Under the pieces are notes generated by a model. That model saw only the letters and a list, made by a program, of their open reading frames with translations, made no database searches and was not told where the DNA came from. From assembly GCF_004403395.1 (NCBI RefSeq), contig NZ_SOGN01000048.1:43301-107300 (forward strand): DNA of 64,000 bases, written 5' to 3'. The position numbers were made by a program, and so were the translations under genes. Shown in pieces: positions 51,497 to 61,074 of the stretch (within the stretch, counting starts at the first letter, position 1; every line of letters starts with the position of its first letter). The DNA is from Cryobacterium cheniae (GTDB lineage Bacteria > Actinomycetota > Actinomycetes > Actinomycetales > Microbacteriaceae).

Positions 51497-52272
51497 ACGC
51501 CGGCCTCCGTTTCGGCGTGGGGGAGCAGGTCGTGGAGGTCGGGGACGACGACGTCGGCGCCGGCTCCGAGGAGGGTCTGCGCACCCACGCCGCGGTCCAC
51601 TCCGAGCACGAGGCCGAAGTTGCCGGCGCGCCCGGCCTGGATGCCCGAGTGCGCGTCTTCGACGACGACGCACTGGGCGGCCGTGAGTCCGAGCAGCTGG
51701 GCGCCGAGCTCATAGGTGTCGGGGGCCGGCTTGCCGGCCAGGCCGCGCTCGGCGGAGAGCAGGCCGTCGACGACGATTTCAAAGCGGCCACGGATGCCGG
51801 CGGCCGCGAGGGTCTTCTCCCCGTTGCGTGAGCTGGTGACGACGGCCACGGCCAGGCCGGCGGACACGACATAGTCGAGGAACTCGATGGAACCCGGGTA
51901 CGGGGTCACGCCGTCTTCGGCGAGGGTCTCGCTGAAGGCCTCATTCTTGCGGTTGCCGAGGCCGCAGACGGTGTTCAGCTCGGGGGCATCCGTCGGGTCG
52001 CCATCGGGCAGCTGGAGGCCGCGGGAAGCGAGCAGCGACCGCACGCCGTCATAGCGGGGCTTGCCGTCGATGTACTGGAAGTAGTCGGCGTCGCTGTAGG
52101 CGGGGCTCGCTCCCTGTTCCTCGAGGAACGGGGTGAACAGGCGCGACCAGGCGGCCATGTGGACATCGGCGGTGGGCGTGAGCACCCCGTCGAGGTCGAA
52201 GAGCACGCCGCGCAGGGTCAGGAGCCGGTCGCGCGTTTCTGCGCGCGACAGGGGGGATCGCGTAGAAGTCAT
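51493..52272 (-). CDS. pgmB: Beta-phosphoglucomutase (HAD superfamily)
   Basis: A 259-residue HAD enzyme turning beta-glucose 1-phosphate into glucose 6-phosphate. The nucleophile and acid are D26 and D28 in GVLFDLDGVLT; VVTSSRNG, GLAGKPAPD and VVEDAHSGIQAG are motifs II-IV. ATG 52272 has AAGG eight bases upstream and gives a normal length; longer frames from 52326 or 52371 lack a ribosome site. It is the first gene of a two-gene operon with the GH65 phosphorylase. Confidence 0.92.
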   Translation of the reverse strand: MTSTRSPLSRAETRDRLLTLRGVLFDLDGVLTPTADVHMAAWSRLFTPFLEEQGASPAYSDADYFQYIDGKPRYDGVRSLLASRGLQLPDGDPTDAPELNTVCGLGNRKNEAFSETLAEDGVTPYPGSIEFLDYVVSAGLAVAVVTSSRNGEKTLAAAGIRGRFEIVVDGLLSAERGLAGKPAPDTYELGAQLLGLTAAQCVVVEDAHSGIQAGRAGNFGLVLGVDRGVGAQTLLGAGADVVVPDLHDLLPHAETEAGV

Positions 52273-52538
52273 AACTGGTGCCTTGCTCGGTAGGTCCTCA
52301 GACAGGGGTCTGATCAAATCGGTCATGGGGTCACGATCTCGATCAGGGTGGATCGACGTGAGGTGCGCCAACGCGGCGAGAACGCGATTGACGACGATGC
52401 GGACAGGTCAAGGACTGCATGCGCCTGAGTACACAAACGATCCTATGCCCCCGAGGCCGGTGCGCCGATTCCCCCGGTTGCGCCACCGGGGAGCCCCGGA
52501 CTCCTGTTGCCCGGATCCCGCCCGGTACGATTGACCGG

Positions 52539-53990
52539 ATGAACCGCGAACCGAGCGCGTACCCGGTTGCCCCCGCGCCGGAGGCGGCCGCGCGCCCCGC
52601 TCGGTGGCCCGGCCGCCGCTTCCTGGTCGCGATCGCGGTGCTCGTTCTGCTGGTGGCGGGCCTCGCTGCGGCGAACTTCAGCCAGGGTCCCCGCCTGGCC
52701 TCCGCCGAGATCAACCTCGGCGCCTCCGTCCTCCGCGGAAACCCCCGTCTGCTGCTCACTGCGAACCAGGCCCTGGCCGAGGTCGCGGCCTCCCAGGTCA
52801 CTGTGTCCCCGGCAATAGAGGTCTCCACGACCGTCACCGACCGTGAGCTCACGGTTCGGTTCGTCGGCATCCTGCGCTACAACACCCGGTATACGGTGAC
52901 GGTGACGGATGTCGCGAGCACCACCCGGGACGCCACCTCGACCCTGGAGCACGAGTTCACGACCCCGGACAGTGACATCTATGCGCTGCAGCGAGATAGC
53001 CGGGTGGACGATGCCGGCGCGAAGCGGCCCGACACCGTGCGCCGCACGACCCTGCAGGGCCGGGGTGACGGCGACATTGTGTTCGGCGCCCCGCGAATCC
53101 AGCAGTATGCCGTCCTGGAGAACCACCTCGCCGCCGTCACGCTCGCCGATGACGACACGGCCGGCCTCGAGGTGGTCTCGTTCGCGGGCGGAGCGAACGT
53201 GCAGGTGCCCGTGCCGGGCGCGGGCGCCATCGAGAACCTGGTGTCCTCCCCGTCGAAATACCTGATCGCTTACGCCTTCACCAGTGCTCCGGGGGCGGAG
53301 GGTCGACGTTACGACCGCACGCCCTTCGTCTACGACCTGACGGAGCATTCGGGCCTCCCGGCCGAGGTCACCGGGGTGGGTGGCCTGCCGATGACGGTGA
53401 TGGACCTGGCGTTCGTGCCGGACAGCGCCACCCTGGTCGTGCAGAACGACGGGCAGTCACTGTTTCTGGTCGATCCGCGCGGGGACGCCGAGCTGACCCC
53501 GCTGGGCGAGCATGCAGCGATGCGCGGATTCGTGCCCGGCACTCGCGCGCTCGTCGTCGCCGACCCCGACCAGCTCTCGACGATCGACCTCGTCGACGGG
53601 GCCGGGACCACCCTCGACCTCGCGCCCAGCCTGCTCGACGGGAGCGCCGATCCCGGCAAGCTCGTGCTCCTCTCCGAACAGGGGCGCTATGCCCGCCTGT
53701 TCCTGCAGGGCACCGTCGACATCGACCAGCCGGCCTCCCTGATCGCCGTCACCGACGCCGACGACTCGGGCGTCGCGTTCACACCCGCGTCGGAGTCGTC
53801 GCGGGTGCGGGATTTCTGCGTCTCCCCGAACGGCCAATACCTGGCGGTGGAGACGATCCCGGCAGCCGCCCTCGGTGACGGCTACCCGACCCTGCCCGCG
53901 TTCTCGGGCATGACGACCACCCTGATCGATCTCGACCGCGGCACCAGCAATCGCAGCGTGTCCGGTTTCCTTCCGCATTGGTGCGGTTAG
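52539..53990 (+). CDS. Orphan membrane-anchored extracellular protein, possible beta-propeller
   Basis: No named family is recognised. The 483-residue protein has a cytoplasmic Arg/Pro start, one membrane helix (about 28-47, RFLVAIAVLVLLVAGLAAA), an Ig-like region about 55-145 (PRLLLTANQALAEV, LRYNTRYTVTVTDVAS) and a long beta-rich rest with repeating units such as AVLENHLAAVTLAD, LAFVPDSATLVVQND, and CVSPNGQYLAVET that resembles a beta-propeller of about six blades. It probably sits outside the membrane. ATG 52539 follows a GTACGATTGACCG leader without a strong ribosome site. It is divergent from pgmB. Confidence 0.75.
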   Translation: MNREPSAYPVAPAPEAAARPARWPGRRFLVAIAVLVLLVAGLAAANFSQGPRLASAEINLGASVLRGNPRLLLTANQALAEVAASQVTVSPAIEVSTTVTDRELTVRFVGILRYNTRYTVTVTDVASTTRDATSTLEHEFTTPDSDIYALQRDSRVDDAGAKRPDTVRRTTLQGRGDGDIVFGAPRIQQYAVLENHLAAVTLADDDTAGLEVVSFAGGANVQVPVPGAGAIENLVSSPSKYLIAYAFTSAPGAEGRRYDRTPFVYDLTEHSGLPAEVTGVGGLPMTVMDLAFVPDSATLVVQNDGQSLFLVDPRGDAELTPLGEHAAMRGFVPGTRALVVADPDQLSTIDLVDGAGTTLDLAPSLLDGSADPGKLVLLSEQGRYARLFLQGTVDIDQPASLIAVTDADDSGVAFTPASESSRVRDFCVSPNGQYLAVETIPAAALGDGYPTLPAFSGMTTTLIDLDRGTSNRSVSGFLPHWCG

Positions 53991-54066
53991 AAGGCGGATG
54001 CGCCCGGTTCCACCACGTGCGCCGGGGCACCGGACGGGCTCGACCACGGGCCCGCCGACCGACCGA

Positions 54067-56505
54067 TCAGGCGGCCGAGGCCTCCTCGGGATCGGTGCCG
54101 GTGTCATCCGTGCCGAAGTGATTGCTGCCTGCGGTGACGCCTGCGAGGCGTAGCCAGGTGTCGACCACGGTGTCGGGGTTCAGCGACACGGAGTCGATGC
54201 CCTCGGCGACGAGCCACTCGGCGAAGTCCGGGTGGTCGCTGGGGCCCTGGCCGCAGATGCCCACGTACTTGCCGCGGGCCTTGCAGGCCGCGATCGCCAT
54301 GCTGAGCAGCTTCTTCACGGCCGGGTTGCGCTCGTCGAAGCCGCCGGCCACGATCGCCGAGTCACGGTCGAGGCCGAGCGTCAGCTGTGTCATATCGTTG
54401 GAACCGATGGAGAAGCCGTCGAAGTAGTCCAGGAATTCGTCGGCAAGCAGCGCGTTGGCCGGCAGCTCGCACATCATCACGATCTCGAGGCCGTTCTCCC
54501 CGCGGCGCAGCCCGTTCTCGGCGAGAAGTTCGATGACGCCCGCGGCTTCGTCCAGGGTGCGCACGAAGGGGATCATCAGCTTGACGTTGGTCAGCCCCAT
54601 CTCGTTGCGTACGAACGACAGCGCCTCGCATTCGAGGTCGAAGCAGTCCCGGAATGAGGGCTCGAGGTAGCGGGACGCCCCGCGGAACCCGAGCATCGGG
54701 TTCTCCTCGTGCGGCTCGTAGGCCGGTCCGCCGATCAGGTTGGCGTACTCGTTGGACTTGAAGTCGCTCATCCGCACGATCACGGTCTCCGGCGCGAACG
54801 CGGCCGCGATCGTCGACACGCCCTCGGCCAGGCGCTTGATGTAGTACTCCCGCGGGGAGCCGTAGGCGGCGATGCGGGTGTTGATCTCCCGGGCCACGTC
54901 GGCCGGCTGGTCGGCCAGATTCAGCAGGGCCTTGGGGTGGATGCCGATCTGCCGGTTGATGATGAATTCGAGCCGGGCGAGGCCGACGCCGTGGTTGGGC
55001 AGTTGGGCGAACGTGAACGCCTGCTCCGGGGTCCCGACATTCATCATGACCTTCACCGGCGCCGGCGGCAGGGTGGTGAGCGCGGTCTCTTCGACTCCGA
55101 AGTCGAGGAGGCCCTCGTAGATCAGGCCCGCCTCACCCTCGGCGCAGGACACCGTGACCTCGAGGCCGTCGGAGAGGATGTCGGTGGCGGTCCCGGTCCC
55201 GACGACCGCGGGAATGCCGAGTTCGCGGGCGATGATCGCGGCGTGGCAGGTGCGGCCGCCGCGGTTGGTCACGATGGCGCTGGCGCGCTTCATGATCGGT
55301 TCCCAGTCGGGGTCGGTCATGTCCGCGACGAGCACGTCGCCGGTGGCGAAGCTCGCCATCTGGTCGATGGAGGAGAGGATGCGCACACGTCCGGCGCCGA
55401 TCCGCTGGCCGATGGCGCGACCCTCGACCAGGACCTTGCCGGTCTCGTTCATCCTGAATCGGCTCTGGGAGACCGCGGTCGTCCGCGACTGCACGGTCTC
55501 CGGGCGGGCCTGCAGGATGTAGATGCCACCGTCGACGCCGTCTTTGCCCCACTCGATGTCCATCGGGCGCCCGTAGTGCGCCTCGATCGAGAGGGCGTGG
55601 CGAGCCAGCTCCTCCACGTCGTCGTCGGTGATGCTGAACAGGTTGCGGAGGTCGACGTCCACGGGCACGAAGTCGATCGTGCGGCCGATCTCGCGGTTCT
55701 GCGTGAAGGTCATCTGCAACGCCTTCTCGCCGAGGGTGCGCTTCAGGATGGCGGGACGGCCGGCCTCGAGCGCCGGCTTGTAGACGTAGAACTCGTCGGG
55801 GTTGACGGCGCCCTGAACTACGGCCTCGCCCAGGCCGTAGGACGAGGTGATGAAGACCGCGTCGCGGAAACCGGATTCGGTGTCCATCGTGAACATGACC
55901 CCGGAGGAGCCGATGTCCGAGCGCACCATTCGCTGGATTCCGGCCGACAGCGCCACCTCGGCGTGCTCGAAGTTGTGGTGCACCCGGTAGGCGATCGCCC
56001 GGTCGTTGTAGAGCGAGGCGAAGACATCCTTGATGGCCGGCAGGATGTTCTCGATCCCGCGCACATTCAGGAACGTCTCCTGCTGGCCGGCGAAGGACGC
56101 ATCCGGAAGGTCCTCGGCCGTGGCGCTGGATCGCACCGCCCAGGAGATGTCGTCGGAGCCGCCGTGTTTCTCGACCAGGGCCGCGTAGGCCGCGCGGATC
56201 TGGGACTCGAACTCGGGCAGGAAGGGCGTGCCGCGCATCAGGCCGCGGATTTCCTTGCCGGCCGCTGCCAGCTCGGTGACGTCGTCGATGTCGAGGCCGC
56301 GCAGTCGCTCGATGATCCGCTGGTCCAACCCGGAATCGGAGAGGAAGCGGCGGTAGGAGTCAGCGGTCGTGGCGAAGCCGTCGGGCACTTTGACGCCGGC
56401 CGACGTCAGGTTCTGCACCATCTCGCCCAGGGAGGCGTTCTTGCCGCCGACCCGGTCCAGGTCCGTGAGTCCGATTTCCGAAAACCAGAGGATGTCTGTC
56501 GTCAT
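54067..56505 (-). CDS. ppsA: Phosphoenolpyruvate synthase (pyruvate, water dikinase)
   Basis: An 812-residue three-domain enzyme making PEP from pyruvate and ATP for gluconeogenesis. The N-terminal ATP-grasp starts [14 protein letters not shown], and [21 protein letters not shown] is the ATP site. The phosphohistidine domain carries [15 protein letters not shown] with H421, the same number as the E. coli catalytic histidine. The C-terminal TIM barrel ends with [12 protein letters not shown] containing the catalytic cysteine. ATG 56505 has AAGGGAGC upstream. The regulator gene lies 104 bases upstream on the same strand. Confidence 0.96.
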   Translation of the reverse strand: MTTDILWFSEIGLTDLDRVGGKNASLGEMVQNLTSAGVKVPDGFATTADSYRRFLSDSGLDQRIIERLRGLDIDDVTELAAAGKEIRGLMRGTPFLPEFESQIRAAYAALVEKHGGSDDISWAVRSSATAEDLPDASFAGQQETFLNVRGIENILPAIKDVFASLYNDRAIAYRVHHNFEHAEVALSAGIQRMVRSDIGSSGVMFTMDTESGFRDAVFITSSYGLGEAVVQGAVNPDEFYVYKPALEAGRPAILKRTLGEKALQMTFTQNREIGRTIDFVPVDVDLRNLFSITDDDVEELARHALSIEAHYGRPMDIEWGKDGVDGGIYILQARPETVQSRTTAVSQSRFRMNETGKVLVEGRAIGQRIGAGRVRILSSIDQMASFATGDVLVADMTDPDWEPIMKRASAIVTNRGGRTCHAAIIARELGIPAVVGTGTATDILSDGLEVTVSCAEGEAGLIYEGLLDFGVEETALTTLPPAPVKVMMNVGTPEQAFTFAQLPNHGVGLARLEFIINRQIGIHPKALLNLADQPADVAREINTRIAAYGSPREYYIKRLAEGVSTIAAAFAPETVIVRMSDFKSNEYANLIGGPAYEPHEENPMLGFRGASRYLEPSFRDCFDLECEALSFVRNEMGLTNVKLMIPFVRTLDEAAGVIELLAENGLRRGENGLEIVMMCELPANALLADEFLDYFDGFSIGSNDMTQLTLGLDRDSAIVAGGFDERNPAVKKLLSMAIAACKARGKYVGICGQGPSDHPDFAEWLVAEGIDSVSLNPDTVVDTWLRLAGVTAGSNHFGTDDTGTDPEEASAA

Positions 56506-56609
56506 GTGTTCTGCTCCCTTGCAGTGTGCGACCCGAGGTTCGGCCGCGGCGGTGGAGCGGCTCGTCTCGTGGATGAGCGCCCGGTTCCATAGTGTCAGGT
56601 CTATCCGGT

Positions 56610-57428
56610 TCAGCGTTTGAGATGCATCTGCTGCAGAATCATGGCCGACATCTCCTCCACGGACATGCTGGCCGAGTTGAGGAACGGGATTCCGTGGGAG
56701 GCGTAGAGCCGTTCCGCGCTGCGCAGCTCGAATCCGCACTGCCGCAGGGAGGCGTAGGGCGAACCCTCCCGGCGCTGGGTGCGCACCTGGCTCAGCCGCA
56801 GGGGATTGGTGGTGAGCCCGAAACACTTGTCCACGAACGGCCGCAGCGGCTTGGGGAGGCCCTCCCGCTCGAAGTCCTCGTCGACCAGCGGGAAGTTCGC
56901 GGCGAAGATGCCGTGCTGCAGTGCCAGGTACATCGTGGTCGGCGTCTTGCCGCAGCGGGACGGGGCCACCAGGATCAGTTGTGCCTTCTCGAGCGCGCGC
57001 AGGCTCTGACCGTCATCGTGCTCCATCGCGTACTCGACCGCCGTCATGCGGGACTGGTACCGGGCGGCGTTGCCGAGGCCGTGAGCGCGCCCGGGTTCGT
57101 TGCTGGCCTGGGTTCCCAGGGTCTCCTCGAGCTCGCCGAGGTAGGTTCCGAGCAGGTCGATCAGGGTGGCTTTGCAGGTGCCCAGGGTGTGACGGATGTC
57201 GCTGGTCACGGCCGTGGAGAACACGATCGGTTTCTGCCCGCGTTCCACCAGGCCGTCGATCTGATCGACCACGGATTGGGCCTGGTCCACGTTCAGGATG
57301 AACGGAATCGTCGTGCGGTCGAACTCCAGGGTGGGGAACTGGGACAACAGGGTGCTCCCGAGCGTTTCCGCCGTGATACCGGTGCTATCCGAGAGAAAGA
57401 AAACCGGGCATGGTTCGTCGTTGGCCAT
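56610..57428 (-). CDS. ppsR: PEP synthase regulatory kinase/phosphorylase (DUF299)
   Basis: A 272-residue bifunctional regulator that inactivates PEP synthase or PPDK by ADP-dependent phosphorylation of a threonine near the catalytic histidine and reactivates it by phosphorolysis. [15 protein letters not shown] at the start and the P-loop-like [16 protein letters not shown] are diagnostic. It is just upstream of ppsA on the same strand, so they are likely an operon. The target threonine would be in GGRTCHAA of PpsA. Confidence 0.93.
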   Translation of the reverse strand: MANDEPCPVFFLSDSTGITAETLGSTLLSQFPTLEFDRTTIPFILNVDQAQSVVDQIDGLVERGQKPIVFSTAVTSDIRHTLGTCKATLIDLLGTYLGELEETLGTQASNEPGRAHGLGNAARYQSRMTAVEYAMEHDDGQSLRALEKAQLILVAPSRCGKTPTTMYLALQHGIFAANFPLVDEDFEREGLPKPLRPFVDKCFGLTTNPLRLSQVRTQRREGSPYASLRQCGFELRSAERLYASHGIPFLNSASMSVEEMSAMILQQMHLKR

Positions 57429-57538
57429 GATTCATTGTGCACCTCCCGGTCGGCGAGTTGCCGTCGTCGCATCGCGCGCAGCAGACTTGAGTTCAGGGTT
57501 GCGACCGATTCGTCTGCCCGGTAGCGAAGGAACCCACC

Positions 57539-58573
57539 ATGACTGAACCGAACGACGCACGCGTCGGCCTCTACATCGACTTCGACAACATCGTCATCTC
57601 GCGCTATCAGCAACTGCACGGTCGCAATGCCTTCCAGCGCGATGGCATCCGCAACTTCGACCGGGCCAGCGCGGACGCCGACCCCGTCGTCGCGGCGAGG
57701 CTGAACGCCGCCACCGTCGATTTCAACGCCATCATCGATTTCGCCGCGTCATTCGGCACGTTGGTCGTCAACCGTGCCTACGCCGACTGGTCGGTGCCCG
57801 TCAATGCGAGCTACCAGCGCCAGCTCATGTCTCGCGCCGTCGACCTCACCCAGCTGTTCACCACGACCACGAGAGGCACGAAGAACGGAGCGGACATCCG
57901 TCTCGCCGTCGACGTGGTCGAAGACCTCTTCCGGCTGCCCGACCTCACCCACGTCATCATCATCGCCGGCGACTCCGACTACATCGCCCTGGCCCAGAAG
58001 TCGAAACGGCTCGGTCGCTTCGTCGTCGGGATCGGAGTCGCCGGGTCGACCAGCACCTCCCTCGCGGCCGCCTGCGACGAATTCGAGGACTACGACTCCC
58101 TCCCCGGAATTGCCAAGGTCACCCCCAGCACTCCTGCGGCCGCGGAGACTGCGGAGAAGGCCAAGTCGAGCAGGAAGGCCACCGGATCCGCTGTCGCGGT
58201 CGCGGTTGCGGAGCTCGAGACGCCCCCCATCACGGCCCGCAATTTGACGATGGTTCCGATGTTCTCGCACACCGTGGAGTCGTCATTCGATGAACCGGAA
58301 CCGGTCGAGGACATCGACCCGCAGACAATCGCGACGGAACTCCTCGTGCGCGCCCTGAAGATCGCTCACGCCAAGGGCGACGACGACGAGTGGCTGAACA
58401 CCGGATCGGTGAAGAACCAGATGCGCCGGATGGACCCCTCGTTCAATGAGAAGCCGCTCGGCTTCCGTTCCTTCACCGATTTTCTCTCCTCCCGCGGCGA
58501 CGTCGCCGAACTACAGGAGGATGGCCCCCATCGGCTCATCCGGTTGCGCCCGGAGGCGAACGCCGCCCTCTGA
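57539..58573 (+). CDS. NYN-domain protein with C-terminal LOTUS/OST-HTH-like domain
   Basis: A 344-residue putative RNase. The N-terminal PIN-like NYN domain (about 8-190) has the acidic set in LYIDFDNI, GADIRLAVDVVEDL and IIAGDSDYIAL. After an Ala/Lys-rich linker (about 200-255) comes a C-terminal domain (about 262-340) with WLNTGSVKNQMRRMDPSFNEKPLGFRSF, resembling the OST-HTH/LOTUS RNA-binding fold. Such proteins are thought to process RNA in the cytoplasm; the target is unknown. It is divergent from ppsR. Confidence 0.87.
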   Translation: MTEPNDARVGLYIDFDNIVISRYQQLHGRNAFQRDGIRNFDRASADADPVVAARLNAATVDFNAIIDFAASFGTLVVNRAYADWSVPVNASYQRQLMSRAVDLTQLFTTTTRGTKNGADIRLAVDVVEDLFRLPDLTHVIIIAGDSDYIALAQKSKRLGRFVVGIGVAGSTSTSLAAACDEFEDYDSLPGIAKVTPSTPAAAETAEKAKSSRKATGSAVAVAVAELETPPITARNLTMVPMFSHTVESSFDEPEPVEDIDPQTIATELLVRALKIAHAKGDDDEWLNTGSVKNQMRRMDPSFNEKPLGFRSFTDFLSSRGDVAELQEDGPHRLIRLRPEANAAL

Positions 58574-58679
58574 CTCGCGGTCAGGCGCCGATCAGGACCA
58601 ACGCGTTGTCGACGACGAAGGCCGGCCGGAAGAAGAAGCCCCACGGCCCGTCCCGCCGTCGGTGAAGCCCAGCGGCGGC

Positions 58680-58913
58680 TCAGACCAGCTGGTAGCCGGC
58701 CGCGGTGACGGCCGATCCGACGGTGGCCCGGTCCAGGGCGGCGGCGCTGGTGACTCGCACGGTGGAGGCACCGCCGCTGGTCAGATCTACCGTGACGGCC
58801 TCCACCGAGTCGAGTCCGCCGAGTGCGGTGACGACGCTGCCGACACAGTGCTGGCAGGTCATGCCGGTGACGAGGAACTCCTCGGTGAGGCTGGACGGGG
58901 TCGGGGTCGTCAT
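58680..58913 (-). CDS. copZ: Heavy-metal-associated copper chaperone (CopZ-like)
   Basis: A 77-residue HMA-fold protein with the metal-binding MTCQHC (C20, C23), which should bind Cu(I) and pass it to an exporter. ATG 58913 is chosen because it gives the normal family length; the frame is open to 59003 across the shared operator. It is divergent from the P-type ATPase gene around a CsoR-like site. Confidence 0.92.
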   Translation of the reverse strand: MTTPTPSSLTEEFLVTGMTCQHCVGSVVTALGGLDSVEAVTVDLTSGGASTVRVTSAAALDRATVGSAVTAAGYQLV

Positions 58914-58973
58914 GGGGATTCCTAACGTTTTGGTGCTGCGCGGTCGTGCGGTGCTGCTCTGACCCTTGCTAGC

Positions 58974-58990
58974 ATACCCCTGGGGGGTAT
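58974..58990. promoter_or_regulatory. CsoR-type copper operator between copZ and copB
   Basis: A perfect inverted repeat, ATACCCC (58974-58980) and GGGGTAT (58984-58990) with a TGG spacer, matching the known CsoR operator pattern. It overlaps candidate -10 hexamers for both genes: TAGCAT (58970-58975) on the plus strand and TATGCT on the minus strand. Confidence 0.85.
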
Positions 58991-59001
58991 ACCGTGTCCG
59001 C

Positions 59002-61065
59002 ATGGACCACGCACACGGCGCGATGGATCAATCCGGTCACGCGGGCCACGGCGACCACGTGGCCCGGTTCCGGCGACTGTTCTGGGTGATGCTGGCCCTC
59101 ACGGTGCCGGTCGTCGCTTTCAGCCCCCTGTTCGCCATGCTCCTCGGCTATGACCTGCCTGATCTGCCCGGAATCCAGTGGATCTCACCCGTGCTGGGCA
59201 CGGTCATGTACGTCTGGGGTGGGCAGCCCTTCCTCAGCGGGGCGGCCAGGGAGCTCCGGGTGCGGAAGCCGGGCATGATGCTCCTGATCGGGCTCGCGAT
59301 CACGGTCGCGTTCGTGTCCTCGTGGGGGGCGAGCCTGGGCATCCTGGCCCCCGAACTCGACTTCTGGTGGGAGCTGGCGCTGCTGATCACGATCATGCTG
59401 CTGGGCCACTGGATCGAGATGCGGTCGCTCGCCCAGACCTCGACGGCGCTCGAGTCGCTGGCCGCGCTGCTGCCCGATGAGGCGGAGCGGGTCGAGGGCG
59501 GCGAGGTGCGGGTGGTGGCCCCGACCGAGCTGCGGGTGGGCGACCTCGTCATCGTGCGCCCCGGCGGCCGGGTGCCGGCCGACGGGCAGGTCGCCGAGGG
59601 CACCGCCGAGGTCGACGAGTCGATGATCACGGGCGAGTCGCGGTCGGTGCGCCGGGGGCCGGGCGACCAGGTCGTGGCGGGCACCGTGGCCACGGACACG
59701 GCGCTGCGGGTGCGGGTCACCGCGGTCGGTGACGACACGGCCCTGGCCGGCATCCAGCGGCTCGTGGCGGAGGCACAGGCGTCGTCCTCCCACGCGCAGC
59801 GCCTCGCCGACCGGGCCGCCGGCTGGCTGTTCTGGTTCGCGCTCGGCACCGCGGTGCTCACCGCGGTCGTCTGGTCGGTGCTGCTCGGCGTGCCGGAGAT
59901 CGCCGTCGTGCGCACCATGACCGTGCTCGTGATCGCCTGCCCGCACGCGCTCGGACTCGCGATCCCGCTGGTGGTCTCGATCGCCACCGAGCGGGCCGCG
60001 AAGGGGGGTGTGCTGGTGAAGGACCGGCTGGCTCTGGAGAGCATGCGCACGGTCGACGCGGTGCTGTTCGACAAGACCGGCACCCTGACCATGGGCGCGC
60101 CCACCGTCACGCACCTCGCGGCGACGGATGCGGCGGGCGAGCCGGTCGCGGATGCGGCGGAGGCGGAAGGCGAGCTGCTGGCCCTGTCGGCGGCCGTGGA
60201 AGCCGACAGCGAGCATCCGCTGGCCAGGGCCATCGTGGCGGCGGCGCGCGAACGCCGGGTGAGCGTGCCGCGGGCGACGGGGTTCCAGGCGTCCGCGGCC
60301 GTGGGCGTCACGGGCGCGGTCGACGGGCGGCGGGTGAGCGTCGGCGGCCCCGGACTGCTCCGGGAACACGGTGCGCGGCCACTGCCGGTGACCGAGTCGT
60401 GGGCCGCCGAGGGCGCCATTGTGCTGCACGTGCTGAGCGGAGACACGGTGATCGGCGCGATCGGCCTGGCCGACGCCGTGCGACCGGAATCCCGGCAGGC
60501 CGTCGACGCGTTGCACGCACGGGGTATCCAGGTGGTCATGATCACCGGCGACGCCGAGCCGGTGGCCCGGTCGGTCGCCGGTGAACTCGGCATCGACCGC
60601 GTGTTCGCCGGCGTGCGCCCGGAGCACAAGGCCGCGAAGGTGGCCGAGCTGCAGGCCGAGGGCCGGAAGGTCGCCATGGTCGGCGACGGCGTCAATGACG
60701 CGCCCGCGCTGGCCCAGGCCGACGTCGGCATCGCCATCGGGGCCGGCACGGATGTCGCGATCGCCTCCGCGGGGGTCATCCTCGCCAGCGACGACCCGCG
60801 CTCAGTGCTCTCGGTGATCGAGCTGTCCCGAGCGAGCTATCGCAAAATGACCCAGAACCTGTGGTGGGCCGCGGGCTACAACCTCCTGGCCGTGCCGCTC
60901 GCTGCGGGCGTGCTGGCCCCGATCGGCTTCGTGCTGCCGATGGAGGTCGGGGCGCTGCTCATGTCGGCGTCGACGGTGGTCGTCGCGCTGAACGCGCAGC
61001 TGCTGCGGCGGCTCGACCTGCGCCCGGAAAGCAGCGCTCTTTCGGTGGTCTCCGGGCGGGCATAA
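59002..61065 (+). CDS. copB: CPH-type P1B copper-transporting ATPase (CopB-like)
   Basis: A 687-residue heavy-metal ATPase. The N-terminus is His-rich (MDHAHGAMDQSGHAGHGDH) and lacks a CxxC metal domain. The transmembrane metal site is C313-P314-H315 in IACPHALGLAIPLV, which defines the P1B-3/CopB class; the phosphorylated aspartate is D357 in DKTGT, and TGES, HP and GDGVNDAPAL are present. ATG 59002 is 11 bases from the CsoR operator, so the leader is very short. The decarboxylase gene follows after 9 bases. Confidence 0.94.
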   Translation: MDHAHGAMDQSGHAGHGDHVARFRRLFWVMLALTVPVVAFSPLFAMLLGYDLPDLPGIQWISPVLGTVMYVWGGQPFLSGAARELRVRKPGMMLLIGLAITVAFVSSWGASLGILAPELDFWWELALLITIMLLGHWIEMRSLAQTSTALESLAALLPDEAERVEGGEVRVVAPTELRVGDLVIVRPGGRVPADGQVAEGTAEVDESMITGESRSVRRGPGDQVVAGTVATDTALRVRVTAVGDDTALAGIQRLVAEAQASSSHAQRLADRAAGWLFWFALGTAVLTAVVWSVLLGVPEIAVVRTMTVLVIACPHALGLAIPLVVSIATERAAKGGVLVKDRLALESMRTVDAVLFDKTGTLTMGAPTVTHLAATDAAGEPVADAAEAEGELLALSAAVEADSEHPLARAIVAAARERRVSVPRATGFQASAAVGVTGAVDGRRVSVGGPGLLREHGARPLPVTESWAAEGAIVLHVLSGDTVIGAIGLADAVRPESRQAVDALHARGIQVVMITGDAEPVARSVAGELGIDRVFAGVRPEHKAAKVAELQAEGRKVAMVGDGVNDAPALAQADVGIAIGAGTDVAIASAGVILASDDPRSVLSVIELSRASYRKMTQNLWWAAGYNLLAVPLAAGVLAPIGFVLPMEVGALLMSASTVVVALNAQLLRRLDLRPESSALSVVSGRA

Positions 61066-61074
61066 AATCTCAGC

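Noticed and set aside
54709-56592. A 627-codon plus-strand frame over ppsA
   Set aside because: Antisense to ppsA, rich in Arg/Gly/Val without domains.
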